From contig CALYPL010000021.1 in assembly GCA_945273835.1 (NCBI GenBank), positions 1-32,085 of the forward strand: DNA of 32,085 nucleotides. Direction: 5' to 3'. A program made the translations under genes and the position numbers. The notes under the pieces are model-generated. The model was given only the letters and a program-made list of their open reading frames with translations. It was not told the origin of the DNA and did no database searches. Positions 1 to 8,526 of this stretch are shown piece after piece (the first letter of the stretch is position 1; every line of letters begins with the position of its first letter). The stretch is from an uncultured Dysgonomonas sp. (GTDB lineage Bacteria; Bacteroidota; Bacteroidia; Bacteroidales; Dysgonomonadaceae).

Positions 1-1172
1 ATTGTGCTTGGATATTCAGCGAATACACGTTCTTCAAAATCTCCCAAAACATTCATATATGTATCAAATGCTTCATAGGGCGAAGCATAGGGACTGAATG
101 GTAAAGCCATTTTGGTACCCATGCAATAAAAATGGTCACTTGCCTGTAAATATAACCAGTCTTGTTTTAAACGGCGCGATTCGCTCAAGCGAACACGTTC
201 ACCCAGACTGTATAATTTCTCATAAGCTTCTTCTTGCAAGATATTCCCCATCCATGGAGAAGTGTCTTTTTCTTCGCCTATCCATGAAATAGGAGAGTTG
301 GTTGAAACATAGTCAATAGGTTTAATGGTTCTTGTAATCTCAGAAGGGGTAGAGAAAGAAATCTTCTTTTCGGCTGCAAAACGTGGCAACACGCGCATAA
401 AGTCAAATATACCTGTTTCCCGCTTTTGGAAATTGCCGAAAGTTTCGTAATTCATAAACAGATTCACGATGTGCTGATCAGCAGGGAGCTTGTCAATCCA
501 GTTGATGTATTTATCTGCTGTCAGCGGGTATTCATTCCACGAATAATCTGAAAATCGTGCCGAAATATCCTCACTGAAAGTGGCATTGCGCAACAATAAA
601 TTGAGTTGTGGGCACGCGGCTGATTGGTATAAATAATTAGGACTTTTCCAGCCAAGCATACTTTTAGCTCCCTCCGTCAACATACAGGAATAGCCTAATT
701 TGTAAACTTCTTCAGCTATCTCGTCCGAGAAAATAGATTCTGTATTATGGAAAACGGTTGGAGTTTGTCCGAACAGCGAATTGATCCTGTCGCTATGTGC
801 TTTGACTTGGTTTTTAAATTCGATGGGATCGGTTAATGAAGCCAGTGAATGACCATAAGTTCCTGCCAGAAATTCAACACATCCGGTAGATGCTAATTCT
901 TTTAATCCTTCTATTACTTCGGGGGCATAGACCTCCATCTGATCAAGAGCAATGCCTGAAATGGAAAACGCAAACTTAAATGCTCCGTTATATTGTTCAA
1001 TGATGTCGAGCATCAACCTGTTTGCCGGAACATAAGATGCTGATGCTATGCGTTGCATAATATCTTCGTCAGAAAAATCATCATAGTAATAATGATCGCC
1101 TATATTAAAAAAACGATATCGTTTCAGTCTGTAAGGCTGATGTATCTGGAAGTAGAAACAAATGGTTTTCAT
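1..1172 (-). CDS. GH57 alpha-amylase-like protein, C-terminus cut by window edge
   Basis: Reading the minus strand from the ATG at 1172 gives 390 codons with no stop before the left edge, so the C-terminus is missing. The start MKTICFYFQIHQPYRL carries GH57 region 1 (HQPYRL, residues 11-16). GCVEFLAGTYGHS is region 2, VFHNTESIF holds the expected nucleophile at E145, and LFMNYETFG is region 4. In the characterised alpha-amylase branch of GH57 region 4 reads DYETFG, with Asp as general acid/base; here it is N241. GH57 enzymes act on alpha-1,4 glucans such as glycogen. No signal peptide is seen, so the protein is probably cytoplasmic. It begins 7 bp after the glycosyltransferase stop, at the end of a three-gene glycogen cluster. 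The family call is firm; hydrolytic activity is doubtful because of N241. Bacteroidetes GH57 alpha-amylase-like proteins with incomplete catalytic residues are known. Confidence 0.88.
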   Translation of the reverse strand, partial: MKTICFYFQIHQPYRLKRYRFFNIGDHYYYDDFSDEDIMQRIASASYVPANRLMLDIIEQYNGAFKFAFSISGIALDQMEVYAPEVIEGLKELASTGCVEFLAGTYGHSLASLTDPIEFKNQVKAHSDRINSLFGQTPTVFHNTESIFSDEIAEEVYKLGYSCMLTEGAKSMLGWKSPNYLYQSAACPQLNLLLRNATFSEDISARFSDYSWNEYPLTADKYINWIDKLPADQHIVNLFMNYETFGNFQKRETGIFDFMRVLPRFAAEKKISFSTPSEITRTIKPIDYVSTNSPISWIGEEKDTSPWMGNILQEEAYEKLYSLGERVRLSESRRLKQDWLYLQASDHFYCMGTKMALPFSPYASPYEAFDTYMNVLGDFEERVFAEYPST

Positions 1173-1179
1173 AGAAAAA

Positions 1180-2439
1180 TTATTTACATAAGTTATTGTA
1201 GATATCCCTTACTTTCTGTCCGGCAAATTCCCATTTTATATTACTGACCTCATTCCGGCCTTCCACACTCAGGTACTCGGCTAAAGAGGGATATTTGCAG
1301 ATGCCGTAAACCGCGTCGGCTATGGCGTCAATGTCCCAATAATCGACTTTGATAGCTTTATCCAAAATTTCGGCACAGCCCGATTGTTTGGAAATAATTG
1401 TCGGAATACCGCATTGCATTGCTTCAAGCGGTGATATACCAAAGGGTTCTGATACTGAAGGCATGATATAGACATTGCTACGCTTAAGCATCTCATATAC
1501 CTGTTTTCCTTTAAGGAAACCTGTAAAATGAAAACGATCTGACAAGCCTTTCTCGGCGGCAAGATAAATCATTCGTTCCATCATATCACCGCTGCCTGCC
1601 ATTACAAAATGGATATCTTTTGTTTTTTCTAACACACGTGCAGCGGCTTCTACAAAATATTCAGGACCTTTTTGCATCGTTATACGTCCAAGAAAAGTCA
1701 CAACTTTACCTTTTATATGTTTCTCGGGTTTCAGAGCAAGAATGTCAGCACTGAGGGGAGCAACAGCATTGTGTACGGTAGTTACTTTGTTCGGGTTCTG
1801 ATGATATTTATCAATAACCGTTTGGCGAGTCAGATTACTTACACAAATAATATGGTCGGCATGATCCATACCATCTTTTTCGATCTGATAAACAGTCGGG
1901 TTTACGTTGCCTCGGCTGCGGTCGAAATCGGTGGCATGCACATGTAAAACCAAAGGTTTTCCTAAGATATTTTTGGCGTGCATACCGGCAGGATAAGTCA
2001 GCCAGTCGTGTGAATGAATGATGTCGAAATTATAAGTTCGGGCAATTACTCCCGCAACAATTGAATAGTTATTGATTTCCTGTAATAGATTATCAGGATA
2101 ACGTCCTGAAAATTCGATGCAACCCAAATCGTTTGTGGTGATATAATTAAAATCGGCGTAAATATGATTGCGCAATTCAAAATATTCTTGAGGAATCATA
2201 AACTGTGAGAGTCGAGAATTGACATGATCCCAAGTTACGTCACGCCATACAACAGGCGTGTTGCAAGCTCCTATTATTTTGAGGAAACTATGATCTTCGT
2301 CTCCCCATGGCTTAGGCAACACAAATGTTATATCCATATCAGGTTGCATAGCCATGCCTTTGGTAAGCCCATAACTTGCAGTTCCTAAACCTCCTAAGAT
2401 GTGGGGCGGGAACTCCCATCCAAACATTAAAGCTCTCAT
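1180..2439 (-). CDS. glycogen-synthase-like glycosyltransferase (GT-B fold)
   Basis: 419 residues, two Rossmann-like lobes of a GT-B retaining glycosyltransferase. The N-lobe opens with the glycogen/starch synthase type pattern MFGWEFPPHILGGLGT (GGLGT at 16-20) and has IHSHDW at 141-146. The C-lobe has GRITMQKG (R252 and K257 in the nucleotide-sugar site) and EPFGISPLE with the E-x7-E pair E331/E339. All expected residues are present, so it looks active. The probable reaction is transfer of glucose from a nucleotide sugar to an alpha-glucan in the cytoplasm. It follows the debranching gene by 35 bp and precedes the GH57 gene by 7 bp, the same order as the glycogen cluster in Bacteroides. Assignment to GT4 or GT5 cannot be settled by eye; donor (ADP- or UDP-glucose) is unknown. 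Confidence 0.85.
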   Translation of the reverse strand: MRALMFGWEFPPHILGGLGTASYGLTKGMAMQPDMDITFVLPKPWGDEDHSFLKIIGACNTPVVWRDVTWDHVNSRLSQFMIPQEYFELRNHIYADFNYITTNDLGCIEFSGRYPDNLLQEINNYSIVAGVIARTYNFDIIHSHDWLTYPAGMHAKNILGKPLVLHVHATDFDRSRGNVNPTVYQIEKDGMDHADHIICVSNLTRQTVIDKYHQNPNKVTTVHNAVAPLSADILALKPEKHIKGKVVTFLGRITMQKGPEYFVEAAARVLEKTKDIHFVMAGSGDMMERMIYLAAEKGLSDRFHFTGFLKGKQVYEMLKRSNVYIMPSVSEPFGISPLEAMQCGIPTIISKQSGCAEILDKAIKVDYWDIDAIADAVYGICKYPSLAEYLSVEGRNEVSNIKWEFAGQKVRDIYNNLCK

Positions 2440-2474
2440 ATATACATTTTATCGCTTGTTATATCTACTTATTC

Positions 2475-4430
2475 CTAATACATATCTTCAACTGATTTCA
2501 ACACCTTGAGCGCCCTGATGACACCTGCCACGTTAATCGCAGACGATACGGCTCCATGCCCCCTGTATGGTAAACTTCCGTCATAAACTTCCGACAGCGA
2601 ACCGATGCAGTCGTTTGACATTTCTTCTTCGATACCGATTAACATGCGCTCAAGAAATGAAATGCCGCTGTAATGGAAAACCCTGAGATAGCAATCTACA
2701 TAAGACCCCAGAAACCAAGGCCATGAACATCCATTGAACATACTGAACGCTTTTTCTTGCTTTGTACCCTCGAAGCGGGGTCTGAACCCAATACTTTTGG
2801 GGCTTAATGAGCGAATGCCTTTAGGGGTAAGTAATTCTTTGGTAATCACATCCAGCACATTTTTACATTGGCTTCTGTCTAATAAAGGATGTTCTACGGA
2901 GATAGCCAGAAGCATGTTGGGTCTTACGCTCCATTCGGTGTAATTTCCGTCAACATAGTCGTACAAATAACCGCAATCGTTGAGGAAAGTTACCAGAAAA
3001 GATGCTTTGACTTTTTCAGCTATTTTAAGAATATAGTCAGCACGTTTGTTGTCAGCTTTTGATTTCGCGTTTTCAACTTCAAACATCAATGAATTATACC
3101 AAAAAGCATTCATTTCAACAAGGCAACCTGCACGATATATAATTGATGTGTCGCCTTTTGGTGCAACCATCCACGCTGATTCACGTTCAAGATACAATAG
3201 TTTATTGTCTAATAAATGGACGCTTGTGAGCTTGCCTTCCAAAATAAAATCTATAATATCATGTACTAAATCGGCATAATGATTCAGAAAATGCGATCTA
3301 TTGACATCTGAAAGTTTAATCAATGCCCTTACGATGATGAGAAGTACATGTGGGTCACAAATATCTGAAAGAAAACCTGAGACAGTTTTTCCCTCCATAT
3401 AGCGACGTATATGAGGAATGGCGGTATTCATAACCTCGTCGAAAATATCCGGTTTATCGATGTATAGACTCAGACCGGGTAAAGCCATGAACTGATCCCT
3501 TGCATTAACTCCGCCCCACGGATATGTACTCTGAATGTATAATTCGTTTGCTGATGGCCGATAATAGAACTGATGTCCTGAATTTTTAAGACAATTGAAA
3601 AAAGATGTTCGAGGTGTTCTGCTTCTGATGCCTTCATCAATCACAGTCGGGAATGATGAGGGGTTTTCGCAAGCAGTATCACTGGCACAAAAAATAACAG
3701 TTTCGCCATTTTGGATAGGCATCTCAAAATAGCCGGGAACAAACAGGTCTTCTTTATACAGATTTCCTTCTTCCATATCTTTTTTGTACTCTATGCCTTT
3801 GTACCAGTGAGGATCATACACAAATTTTACCTCTTTATTAAAAACCATATACAAATCGGGATACCCTGTATACATGCGCATCACAATGCCATTTTGCACT
3901 TCACGATACCCTAAATTTGCCTCGTAATTTTCGACCGAAAGACTGTTTACCTCTCTGAATGCAAGGAAAGGTTTAAATCGTATGGTAGTAGGCGAGTGTG
4001 CGTCAAGTAATTCATAGCGGATATAGATTGAATTACTTTGAAGCGAGAACATCTTTTCTTTTGAAAGAACAATGCCTCCAATCCGGTATAGTGTTTTCGG
4101 TAAAGATTCAATGCTGAATTCTCTGATATACTTATGACCCATAGGGCAATAATTATCACCGTCATACTTATGGATGCCTAAGTTAAATTCAGCTCCATGT
4201 TGTATGACCGTTTCATCGAACGAAGATAAAAGCACATGATTTGTATTACCGAAATTCTTGATAGGCATAACCAATAAACCATGCTGCTTGCGTGTGTTGC
4301 ATTCAACAAGTGTAGTGCAATGATATGCACCGCGGCGGTTAGTCCTTAAAATTTCACGTTCCAATGAATATTCTAAATTGACCATGCGGTCTCTTCCGAA
4401 CTTAAGGTATGTTTTTCTTGGCTCATTCAT
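2475..4430 (-). CDS. glycogen debranching enzyme family protein (GH133-like), altered catalytic site
   Basis: 651 residues, close to the usual length of bacterial amylo-alpha-1,6-glucosidase proteins. The N-terminal beta domain has NHVLLSSFDETVIQHGAEF (64-82), typical of Bacteroidetes members. The C-terminal (alpha/alpha)6 part has RDQFMALPGL (311-320), RAGCLVEMNAFWYNSL (433-448), GIRSLSPKS and SEVYDGSLPYRGHG (613-626). The family normally removes alpha-1,6 branch glucoses from glycogen. E614 in SEVYDG fits the conserved glutamate near the C-terminus of eukaryotic debranching enzymes. The segment that usually reads TWMD(A/K) reads AWMVA (419-423), so the expected catalytic Asp is V422. It is first in the minus-strand cluster with the transferase and GH57 genes. 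Family identity is firm; debranching activity is uncertain. Confidence 0.87.
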   Translation of the reverse strand: MNEPRKTYLKFGRDRMVNLEYSLEREILRTNRRGAYHCTTLVECNTRKQHGLLVMPIKNFGNTNHVLLSSFDETVIQHGAEFNLGIHKYDGDNYCPMGHKYIREFSIESLPKTLYRIGGIVLSKEKMFSLQSNSIYIRYELLDAHSPTTIRFKPFLAFREVNSLSVENYEANLGYREVQNGIVMRMYTGYPDLYMVFNKEVKFVYDPHWYKGIEYKKDMEEGNLYKEDLFVPGYFEMPIQNGETVIFCASDTACENPSSFPTVIDEGIRSRTPRTSFFNCLKNSGHQFYYRPSANELYIQSTYPWGGVNARDQFMALPGLSLYIDKPDIFDEVMNTAIPHIRRYMEGKTVSGFLSDICDPHVLLIIVRALIKLSDVNRSHFLNHYADLVHDIIDFILEGKLTSVHLLDNKLLYLERESAWMVAPKGDTSIIYRAGCLVEMNAFWYNSLMFEVENAKSKADNKRADYILKIAEKVKASFLVTFLNDCGYLYDYVDGNYTEWSVRPNMLLAISVEHPLLDRSQCKNVLDVITKELLTPKGIRSLSPKSIGFRPRFEGTKQEKAFSMFNGCSWPWFLGSYVDCYLRVFHYSGISFLERMLIGIEEEMSNDCIGSLSEVYDGSLPYRGHGAVSSAINVAGVIRALKVLKSVEDMY

Positions 4431-4699
4431 AGCTATCTCTCTTAAAAAGAAATATAAAGGTTACGTACACTCAAGTACCATGCCTTTGTAAAATTAACAA
4501 ATAATATAACTTTAAATCATAAATGCCAATAAATATTTATTTATAATAAAAAAAATGTAAAATTTAAAACATTGAAGTCATCAACAAGGTTCTTATAAAG
4601 ATTTAGTTTAATCAAAAAACTATCAATTACCTTCAAAAAAGTAATCAGAGCAAAGTATTTTTATATCTTTGTTTTCTTGTAGAAACTTAAAGCAAGATT
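4431..4699. other. AT-rich divergent intergenic region
   Basis: This 269-bp region separates the minus-strand glycogen cluster from the plus-strand lgt operon and must hold promoters for both. A good TAnnTTTG site is visible for lgt at 4664-4671. For the glycogen cluster I see only imperfect matches on the minus strand (near 4498-4507). No RNA gene, small ORF or clear operator palindrome was recognised. Confidence 0.6.
4664..4671 (+). promoter_or_regulatory. Bacteroidetes -7 promoter element for lgt operon
   Basis: TATCTTTG matches the Bacteroidetes sigma-ABfr -7 consensus TAnnTTTG exactly and lies 28 bp before the lgt ATG. No clear TTTG is seen at -33. As the next four genes are packed behind lgt, this is the likely promoter for lgt, the flavodiiron protein, carbonic anhydrase, znuA and znuC. 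Confidence 0.6.
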
Positions 4700-5734
4700 A
4701 TGCTATCATTCATAACATGGACTGTTGATCCTGATGCCTTTTCCATTTTTGGACGTGAAATACGCTGGTATGGAATATGTTGGGCTGTTGGAATATTATG
4801 CACGACATTTGTGGTACAACAAATGTATAAACGAGAAAAATTACCTGAAAAATGGTTTGATAGCCTATTTATTTATGTTGTTGTCGGACTTATAATCGGT
4901 GCACGTTTAGGACATTGTCTATTTTACGCGCCCATAGAATACCTTTTGCATCCTGTTGACTTACTTAAAATTTGGGAAGGAGGGCTTGCAAGCCACGGCG
5001 GAGCGATAGGTATGACAATAGCGGTCAGCCTTTATTCATTAAAACTAACTAATAAAAATTTAGATTGGAAAAACCTCGCACTTTGGGCAATCATCGGATT
5101 AGCGGGAGGTGTGATCGCGAATCTTATACTAGGTAACTCCTATAAAATGTCTCAATTTGGCAGTGCTGATGAGGCTGTTGCGACTCTTTTTATGGGCTTC
5201 TTTATCGGAGTATGTATATCATTGGTGTATACAACCCGTCAGATGTCAATAAAAGTACTTGATCGCCTGATAGTAGGAGTAGCAGTTGGAGCAGCATTTA
5301 TCCGTCTTGGTAATCTAATGAATTCAGAAATTTATGGCGGACCGACAACTTTGCCTTGGGGCTTCAACTTTGTTCGTGATTCAGAATGGATTGGAGTGCC
5401 CTGTCATCCCACTCAGATTTATGAAGCGCTCACATATTTATGCATATTTGCTTTAACAATGTTTATGTATTGGAAGACTGGAGCAAGATTCAGAACTGGG
5501 TTAATATTAGGTGTGGCTCTGGTCGGAATCTTTTTGTCCCGATTCTTGTTCGAATTCATAAAAAATCCGCAAGTCGGTTTTGAACAAAGCATGCTGTTAA
5601 ATATGGGGCAGATATTAAGCATCCCCTTCATTTTTTGGGGAGGCTATATGATCTGGAATGCGCTGAGCAAAGCACCTGTAGAAGAAAATATAATCATAGC
5701 CGATAATAAAAAAGGCAATAAGAAAAACAAATAA
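4700..5734 (+). CDS. lgt: prolipoprotein diacylglyceryl transferase with extra membrane segment
   Basis: Lgt is the inner-membrane enzyme that moves a diacylglyceryl group from phosphatidylglycerol to the lipobox cysteine of prolipoproteins, the first step of lipoprotein maturation. The protein is polytopic. It has the HGG motif in WEGGLASHGGAIG (H99), the Lgt signature IRLGNLMNSEIYGG (201-214) and the HPTQIYEA motif (236-243). At 344 residues it is longer than common Lgt (about 270-300). The extra length lies between HGG and IRLGN, about residues 120-180, and includes hydrophobic stretches that could be added membrane helices. The tail is Lys/Asn-rich. It is first in a plus-strand run with 7 bp to the next gene. 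Several lipoproteins in this window would be its substrates. Identity is firm. Confidence 0.95.
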   Translation: MLSFITWTVDPDAFSIFGREIRWYGICWAVGILCTTFVVQQMYKREKLPEKWFDSLFIYVVVGLIIGARLGHCLFYAPIEYLLHPVDLLKIWEGGLASHGGAIGMTIAVSLYSLKLTNKNLDWKNLALWAIIGLAGGVIANLILGNSYKMSQFGSADEAVATLFMGFFIGVCISLVYTTRQMSIKVLDRLIVGVAVGAAFIRLGNLMNSEIYGGPTTLPWGFNFVRDSEWIGVPCHPTQIYEALTYLCIFALTMFMYWKTGARFRTGLILGVALVGIFLSRFLFEFIKNPQVGFEQSMLLNMGQILSIPFIFWGGYMIWNALSKAPVEENIIIADNKKGNKKNK

Positions 5735-5741
5735 AAAACCT

Positions 5742-6947
5742 ATGTACAGACCGATAAAAATTAAAGAAGATCTATATTATCTCGGTGTAAATGACCGCAC
5801 TAAGGCACTCTTCGAAAATTTATGGCCACTACCCAAAGGCGTATCATACAACTCATATCTTATCTGCGATGAGAAGACAGCATTGATGGATACAGTAGAT
5901 GTATGTTATTCTGATTTGTTTTTACATAAACTTGATATTGCGCTTAACGGCAAAAAATTAGATTATGTAATCATTAATCACATGGAACCTGATCATTCAG
6001 GTTCATTAGGATTGTTGCGCAGCCGCTTCCCCGAAGTGCAAATCGTTGGCAATAAACGTACGCTTGATATGGTATCAGGTTTTTATGGATTGAATGATGG
6101 AGTAATAGAAATAAAAGATAAACAAGTATTATCATTAGGCAAGCATCAGCTTGAGTTCCATCTTACTCCAATGGTACATTGGCCTGAAACGATGATGACT
6201 TATGAAACGACTGAGAAAATTATTTTTTCGGGCGATGCTTTCGGTACATTCGGTACGTTGGATGGTGGAATAACCGATGCGCAACTACATCCTGACCGAT
6301 ATTATGACGAAATGATTCGTTATTACTCTAATATCGTCGGAAAATTTGGAACGCCTGTGCAGGCAGCTTTGAAAAAATTATCCGCATTGGAAATCAAATG
6401 TATATGTTCTACACACGGTCCGGTTTGGACTATGGAAGATCAAATCCAGAAAGTAGTTTCCATCTACGATAAACTCAGTAAATACGAGGGCGATGAGGGG
6501 GTTGTTATAGCTTACGGTAGCATGTACGGACACACCGAACAGATGGCTGAAACAATAGCCTATCAATTAGCACAAAGAGGTATTCGGGAGGTAATATTAC
6601 ACAACACATCCAAACGTTCTCACTCTTATATAATACGAGATATATTCAAATACAAAGGATTAATTGTCGGTTCACCCACATATAATAATAAATTGTATCC
6701 AGAAGTCGAGGCACTTATATCTAAAATAGAAGGTCGAGATATGAAGAACCGTTATTTCAGTTATTTCGGGTCTTTCACATGGGCAGGCAATGCCATCAAA
6801 CATATTCAGGAACTTGCCCACAAAGGTAAGTTTGAGGTTGTAGGCGAGCCCGTTGAAATGAAACAGGCTATGACAGATCAGATTTATGATCAGTGTATAG
6901 CTTTGGGCGACGCTATGGCAGATCGCCTGATACAAGATCGGGAATAA
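5742..6947 (+). CDS. flavodiiron protein (A-type flavoprotein, FprA family)
   Basis: 401 residues, the minimal flavodiiron layout: an N-terminal metallo-beta-lactamase-like diiron domain and a C-terminal flavodoxin domain. Diiron ligands are visible as H80-x-E82-x-D84-H85 in HMEPDHSG, H146 in VHWPET, D165 in SGDAFGTFG and H225 in STHGPVW. The FMN-binding flavodoxin domain begins near residue 254 with IAYGSMYGHTEQMAE. These cytoplasmic enzymes reduce O2 to water and/or NO to N2O, protecting anaerobes. All metal ligands are present, so it should be active; O2 versus NO preference cannot be read from sequence. It follows lgt by 7 bp and probably shares its promoter. Identity is firm. Confidence 0.95.
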   Translation: MYRPIKIKEDLYYLGVNDRTKALFENLWPLPKGVSYNSYLICDEKTALMDTVDVCYSDLFLHKLDIALNGKKLDYVIINHMEPDHSGSLGLLRSRFPEVQIVGNKRTLDMVSGFYGLNDGVIEIKDKQVLSLGKHQLEFHLTPMVHWPETMMTYETTEKIIFSGDAFGTFGTLDGGITDAQLHPDRYYDEMIRYYSNIVGKFGTPVQAALKKLSALEIKCICSTHGPVWTMEDQIQKVVSIYDKLSKYEGDEGVVIAYGSMYGHTEQMAETIAYQLAQRGIREVILHNTSKRSHSYIIRDIFKYKGLIVGSPTYNNKLYPEVEALISKIEGRDMKNRYFSYFGSFTWAGNAIKHIQELAHKGKFEVVGEPVEMKQAMTDQIYDQCIALGDAMADRLIQDRE

Positions 6948-6967
6948 GCCCCGATAAGGTCTGCTAT

Positions 6968-7630
6968 ATGATTGATAATAACTTTTACGAGAAAGTATTT
7001 GCGGCAAACCAGCATTGGATAAAAGAAAGAACTGCCGAAGACCCTGATTTCTTCACACATCTTGAAGAAGAACAAAACCCCGATTATCTGTATATAGGCT
7101 GTTCCGATAGCAGGGTACATGCCAATGAGATAATGGGACTAAAGCCCGGGCAGGTATTTGTGCATCGGAATATAGCCAATATGGTTATTAATACTGATCT
7201 GAATGTATTATCAGTTATCAATTATGCGGTTGAATATCTTGATGTCAAATATATAGTCGTTTGCGGGCATTACAATTGCGGAGGCGTACAAGCAGCCATG
7301 CAACAACTTGACTATGGCATCCTTAATCCATGGTTACGATGTATTCGAGATGTTTATCGCCTGCACAAAGATGAGCTTGATAAAATTGAAGATAAAAGGC
7401 AACGTTTCCGAAGGTTTATTGAAATAAATACTTACGAACAGTGTCTGAATGTAATAAGAACAGGAGAAGTTCAGAAAGCCTTTCATAAAAAAGGTTATCC
7501 AAGAGTAGCAGGCTGGATTTATGATCTTCATGACGGTACGTTAAACGACTTAGGCATAGATTTTGAGAAAGAACTGGAGAATATCCGTGAAATTTACGAT
7601 CTTACAAAAGGAAAATCTTTAACAGAATGA
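6968..7630 (+). CDS. beta-class carbonic anhydrase
   Basis: 220 residues from the ATG at 6968. The frame is open further upstream to an ATG at 6893, but that start would overlap the flavodiiron gene by 55 bp and add 25 residues unlike the family, so 6968 is chosen. The zinc site is clear: CSDSR (C45, D47, R49) and HYNCGG (H101, C104). The enzyme interconverts CO2 and bicarbonate in the cytoplasm. VAGWIYDLHDGTLNDLG near the C-terminus is typical of the family. The stop overlaps the znuA start by 4 bp (ATGA), so the zinc enzyme is translationally coupled to a zinc-uptake lipoprotein. Identity is firm; the link to zinc supply is inference from coupling. Confidence 0.94.
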   Translation: MIDNNFYEKVFAANQHWIKERTAEDPDFFTHLEEEQNPDYLYIGCSDSRVHANEIMGLKPGQVFVHRNIANMVINTDLNVLSVINYAVEYLDVKYIVVCGHYNCGGVQAAMQQLDYGILNPWLRCIRDVYRLHKDELDKIEDKRQRFRRFIEINTYEQCLNVIRTGEVQKAFHKKGYPRVAGWIYDLHDGTLNDLGIDFEKELENIREIYDLTKGKSLTE

Positions 7631-8526
7631 GTTTAAGAATTCTATTCATATTCGCTTGTATAATTGGTTTTATGTCATGTAAACCTTCTGTAAAGCAAGC
7701 GGATAATATCATTACGGTAACGATTGAACCGCAACGTTACTTCCTTGAACAAATTGTAGGGGATAAATTTATAGTGAACACGGTTGTTCCGATGGGTTCA
7801 AACCCTGAAAGTTTTGATTTATCGCCCGCACAGATTTTAACCGTAAATAAGAGTAAAGCATATTTTAAAGTAGGTTTTCTCGGCATTGAAAATACTTGGA
7901 TTAAAAATATTTCTGAGACTAACAAGAGGTTAGTCATGGTAGATTGTTCCGCAGGAGTGTCATTCATAGACGATCATAAGCATGAACATGACCACGAACA
8001 CGATGATAAGCATGAAACTCATAATTATGCACATACAGGTGGTTTAGATCCACATACATGGAGCTCACCGGCAACAGCTCTTAAAATGGCTGAAAACATG
8101 TATAATGCTGTTATAAGCATTGACAGCCTGAACCGTGAATTTTATACCGCAAATTACCGAAAGCTGACTGACGAAATAAAATATACTGATACGATAATTC
8201 GGAGTTATCTGTCAAAATCACCTAACAAAGCATTTGTAATATATCATCCTGCTCTAAGTTACTTCGCTCGTGAATATAACCTTGAACAGCTAACGGTTGA
8301 GAACGAAGGCAAAAATCCTTCGCCATCATACCTTAAAACATTAATAGATAAGGCAAAAGCCGATAATGTAAAAGCAGTATTCATACAGCAGGAATTTGAC
8401 CCAAAGAACACCGAAACTGTCGCCAAAGCAATTGGTGTGCAATCAATACCAATCAATCTGATGGCTTATAACTGGTCGGATGAAATGATAAAAATAGCTC
8501 GAGCTATTGCAGGAGAACATGAATAA
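7627..8526 (+). CDS. znuA: zinc ABC transporter substrate-binding lipoprotein
   Basis: 299 residues of the cluster A-I metal-binding family (ZnuA/TroA type). A lipobox ends FMSC (C18), followed by KPS rather than acidic residues, which suggests a periplasmic inner-membrane-anchored lipoprotein. A His/Asp-rich loop at about 117-137 (HKHEHDHEHDDKHETH) is typical of zinc-specific members. GGLDPHTWSSP after it carries a metal-ligand His, and YHPALSYFAREY and PINLMAYNW match the family. It captures Zn2+ in the periplasm for an ABC transporter. The start overlaps the carbonic anhydrase stop by 4 bp and the stop overlaps znuC by 8 bp. No permease follows. Zinc is favoured over manganese because of the His-rich loop. 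Confidence 0.92.
   Translation: MSLRILFIFACIIGFMSCKPSVKQADNIITVTIEPQRYFLEQIVGDKFIVNTVVPMGSNPESFDLSPAQILTVNKSKAYFKVGFLGIENTWIKNISETNKRLVMVDCSAGVSFIDDHKHEHDHEHDDKHETHNYAHTGGLDPHTWSSPATALKMAENMYNAVISIDSLNREFYTANYRKLTDEIKYTDTIIRSYLSKSPNKAFVIYHPALSYFAREYNLEQLTVENEGKNPSPSYLKTLIDKAKADNVKAVFIQQEFDPKNTETVAKAIGVQSIPINLMAYNWSDEMIKIARAIAGEHE

Noticed and set aside
98-292. A short plus-strand frame at the left edge
   Set aside because: It is antisense to the GH57 gene, which reads cleanly with GH57 motifs on the minus strand through this region.
6672-7120. Minus-strand frames across the flavodiiron/carbonic anhydrase joint
   Set aside because: Both genes on the plus strand are complete with all metal ligands; these frames are shadows.
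7970-8036. Repetitive CAT/GAT-rich stretch looking like a DNA repeat
   Set aside because: It encodes the His/Asp-rich zinc loop of ZnuA and is explained by that.
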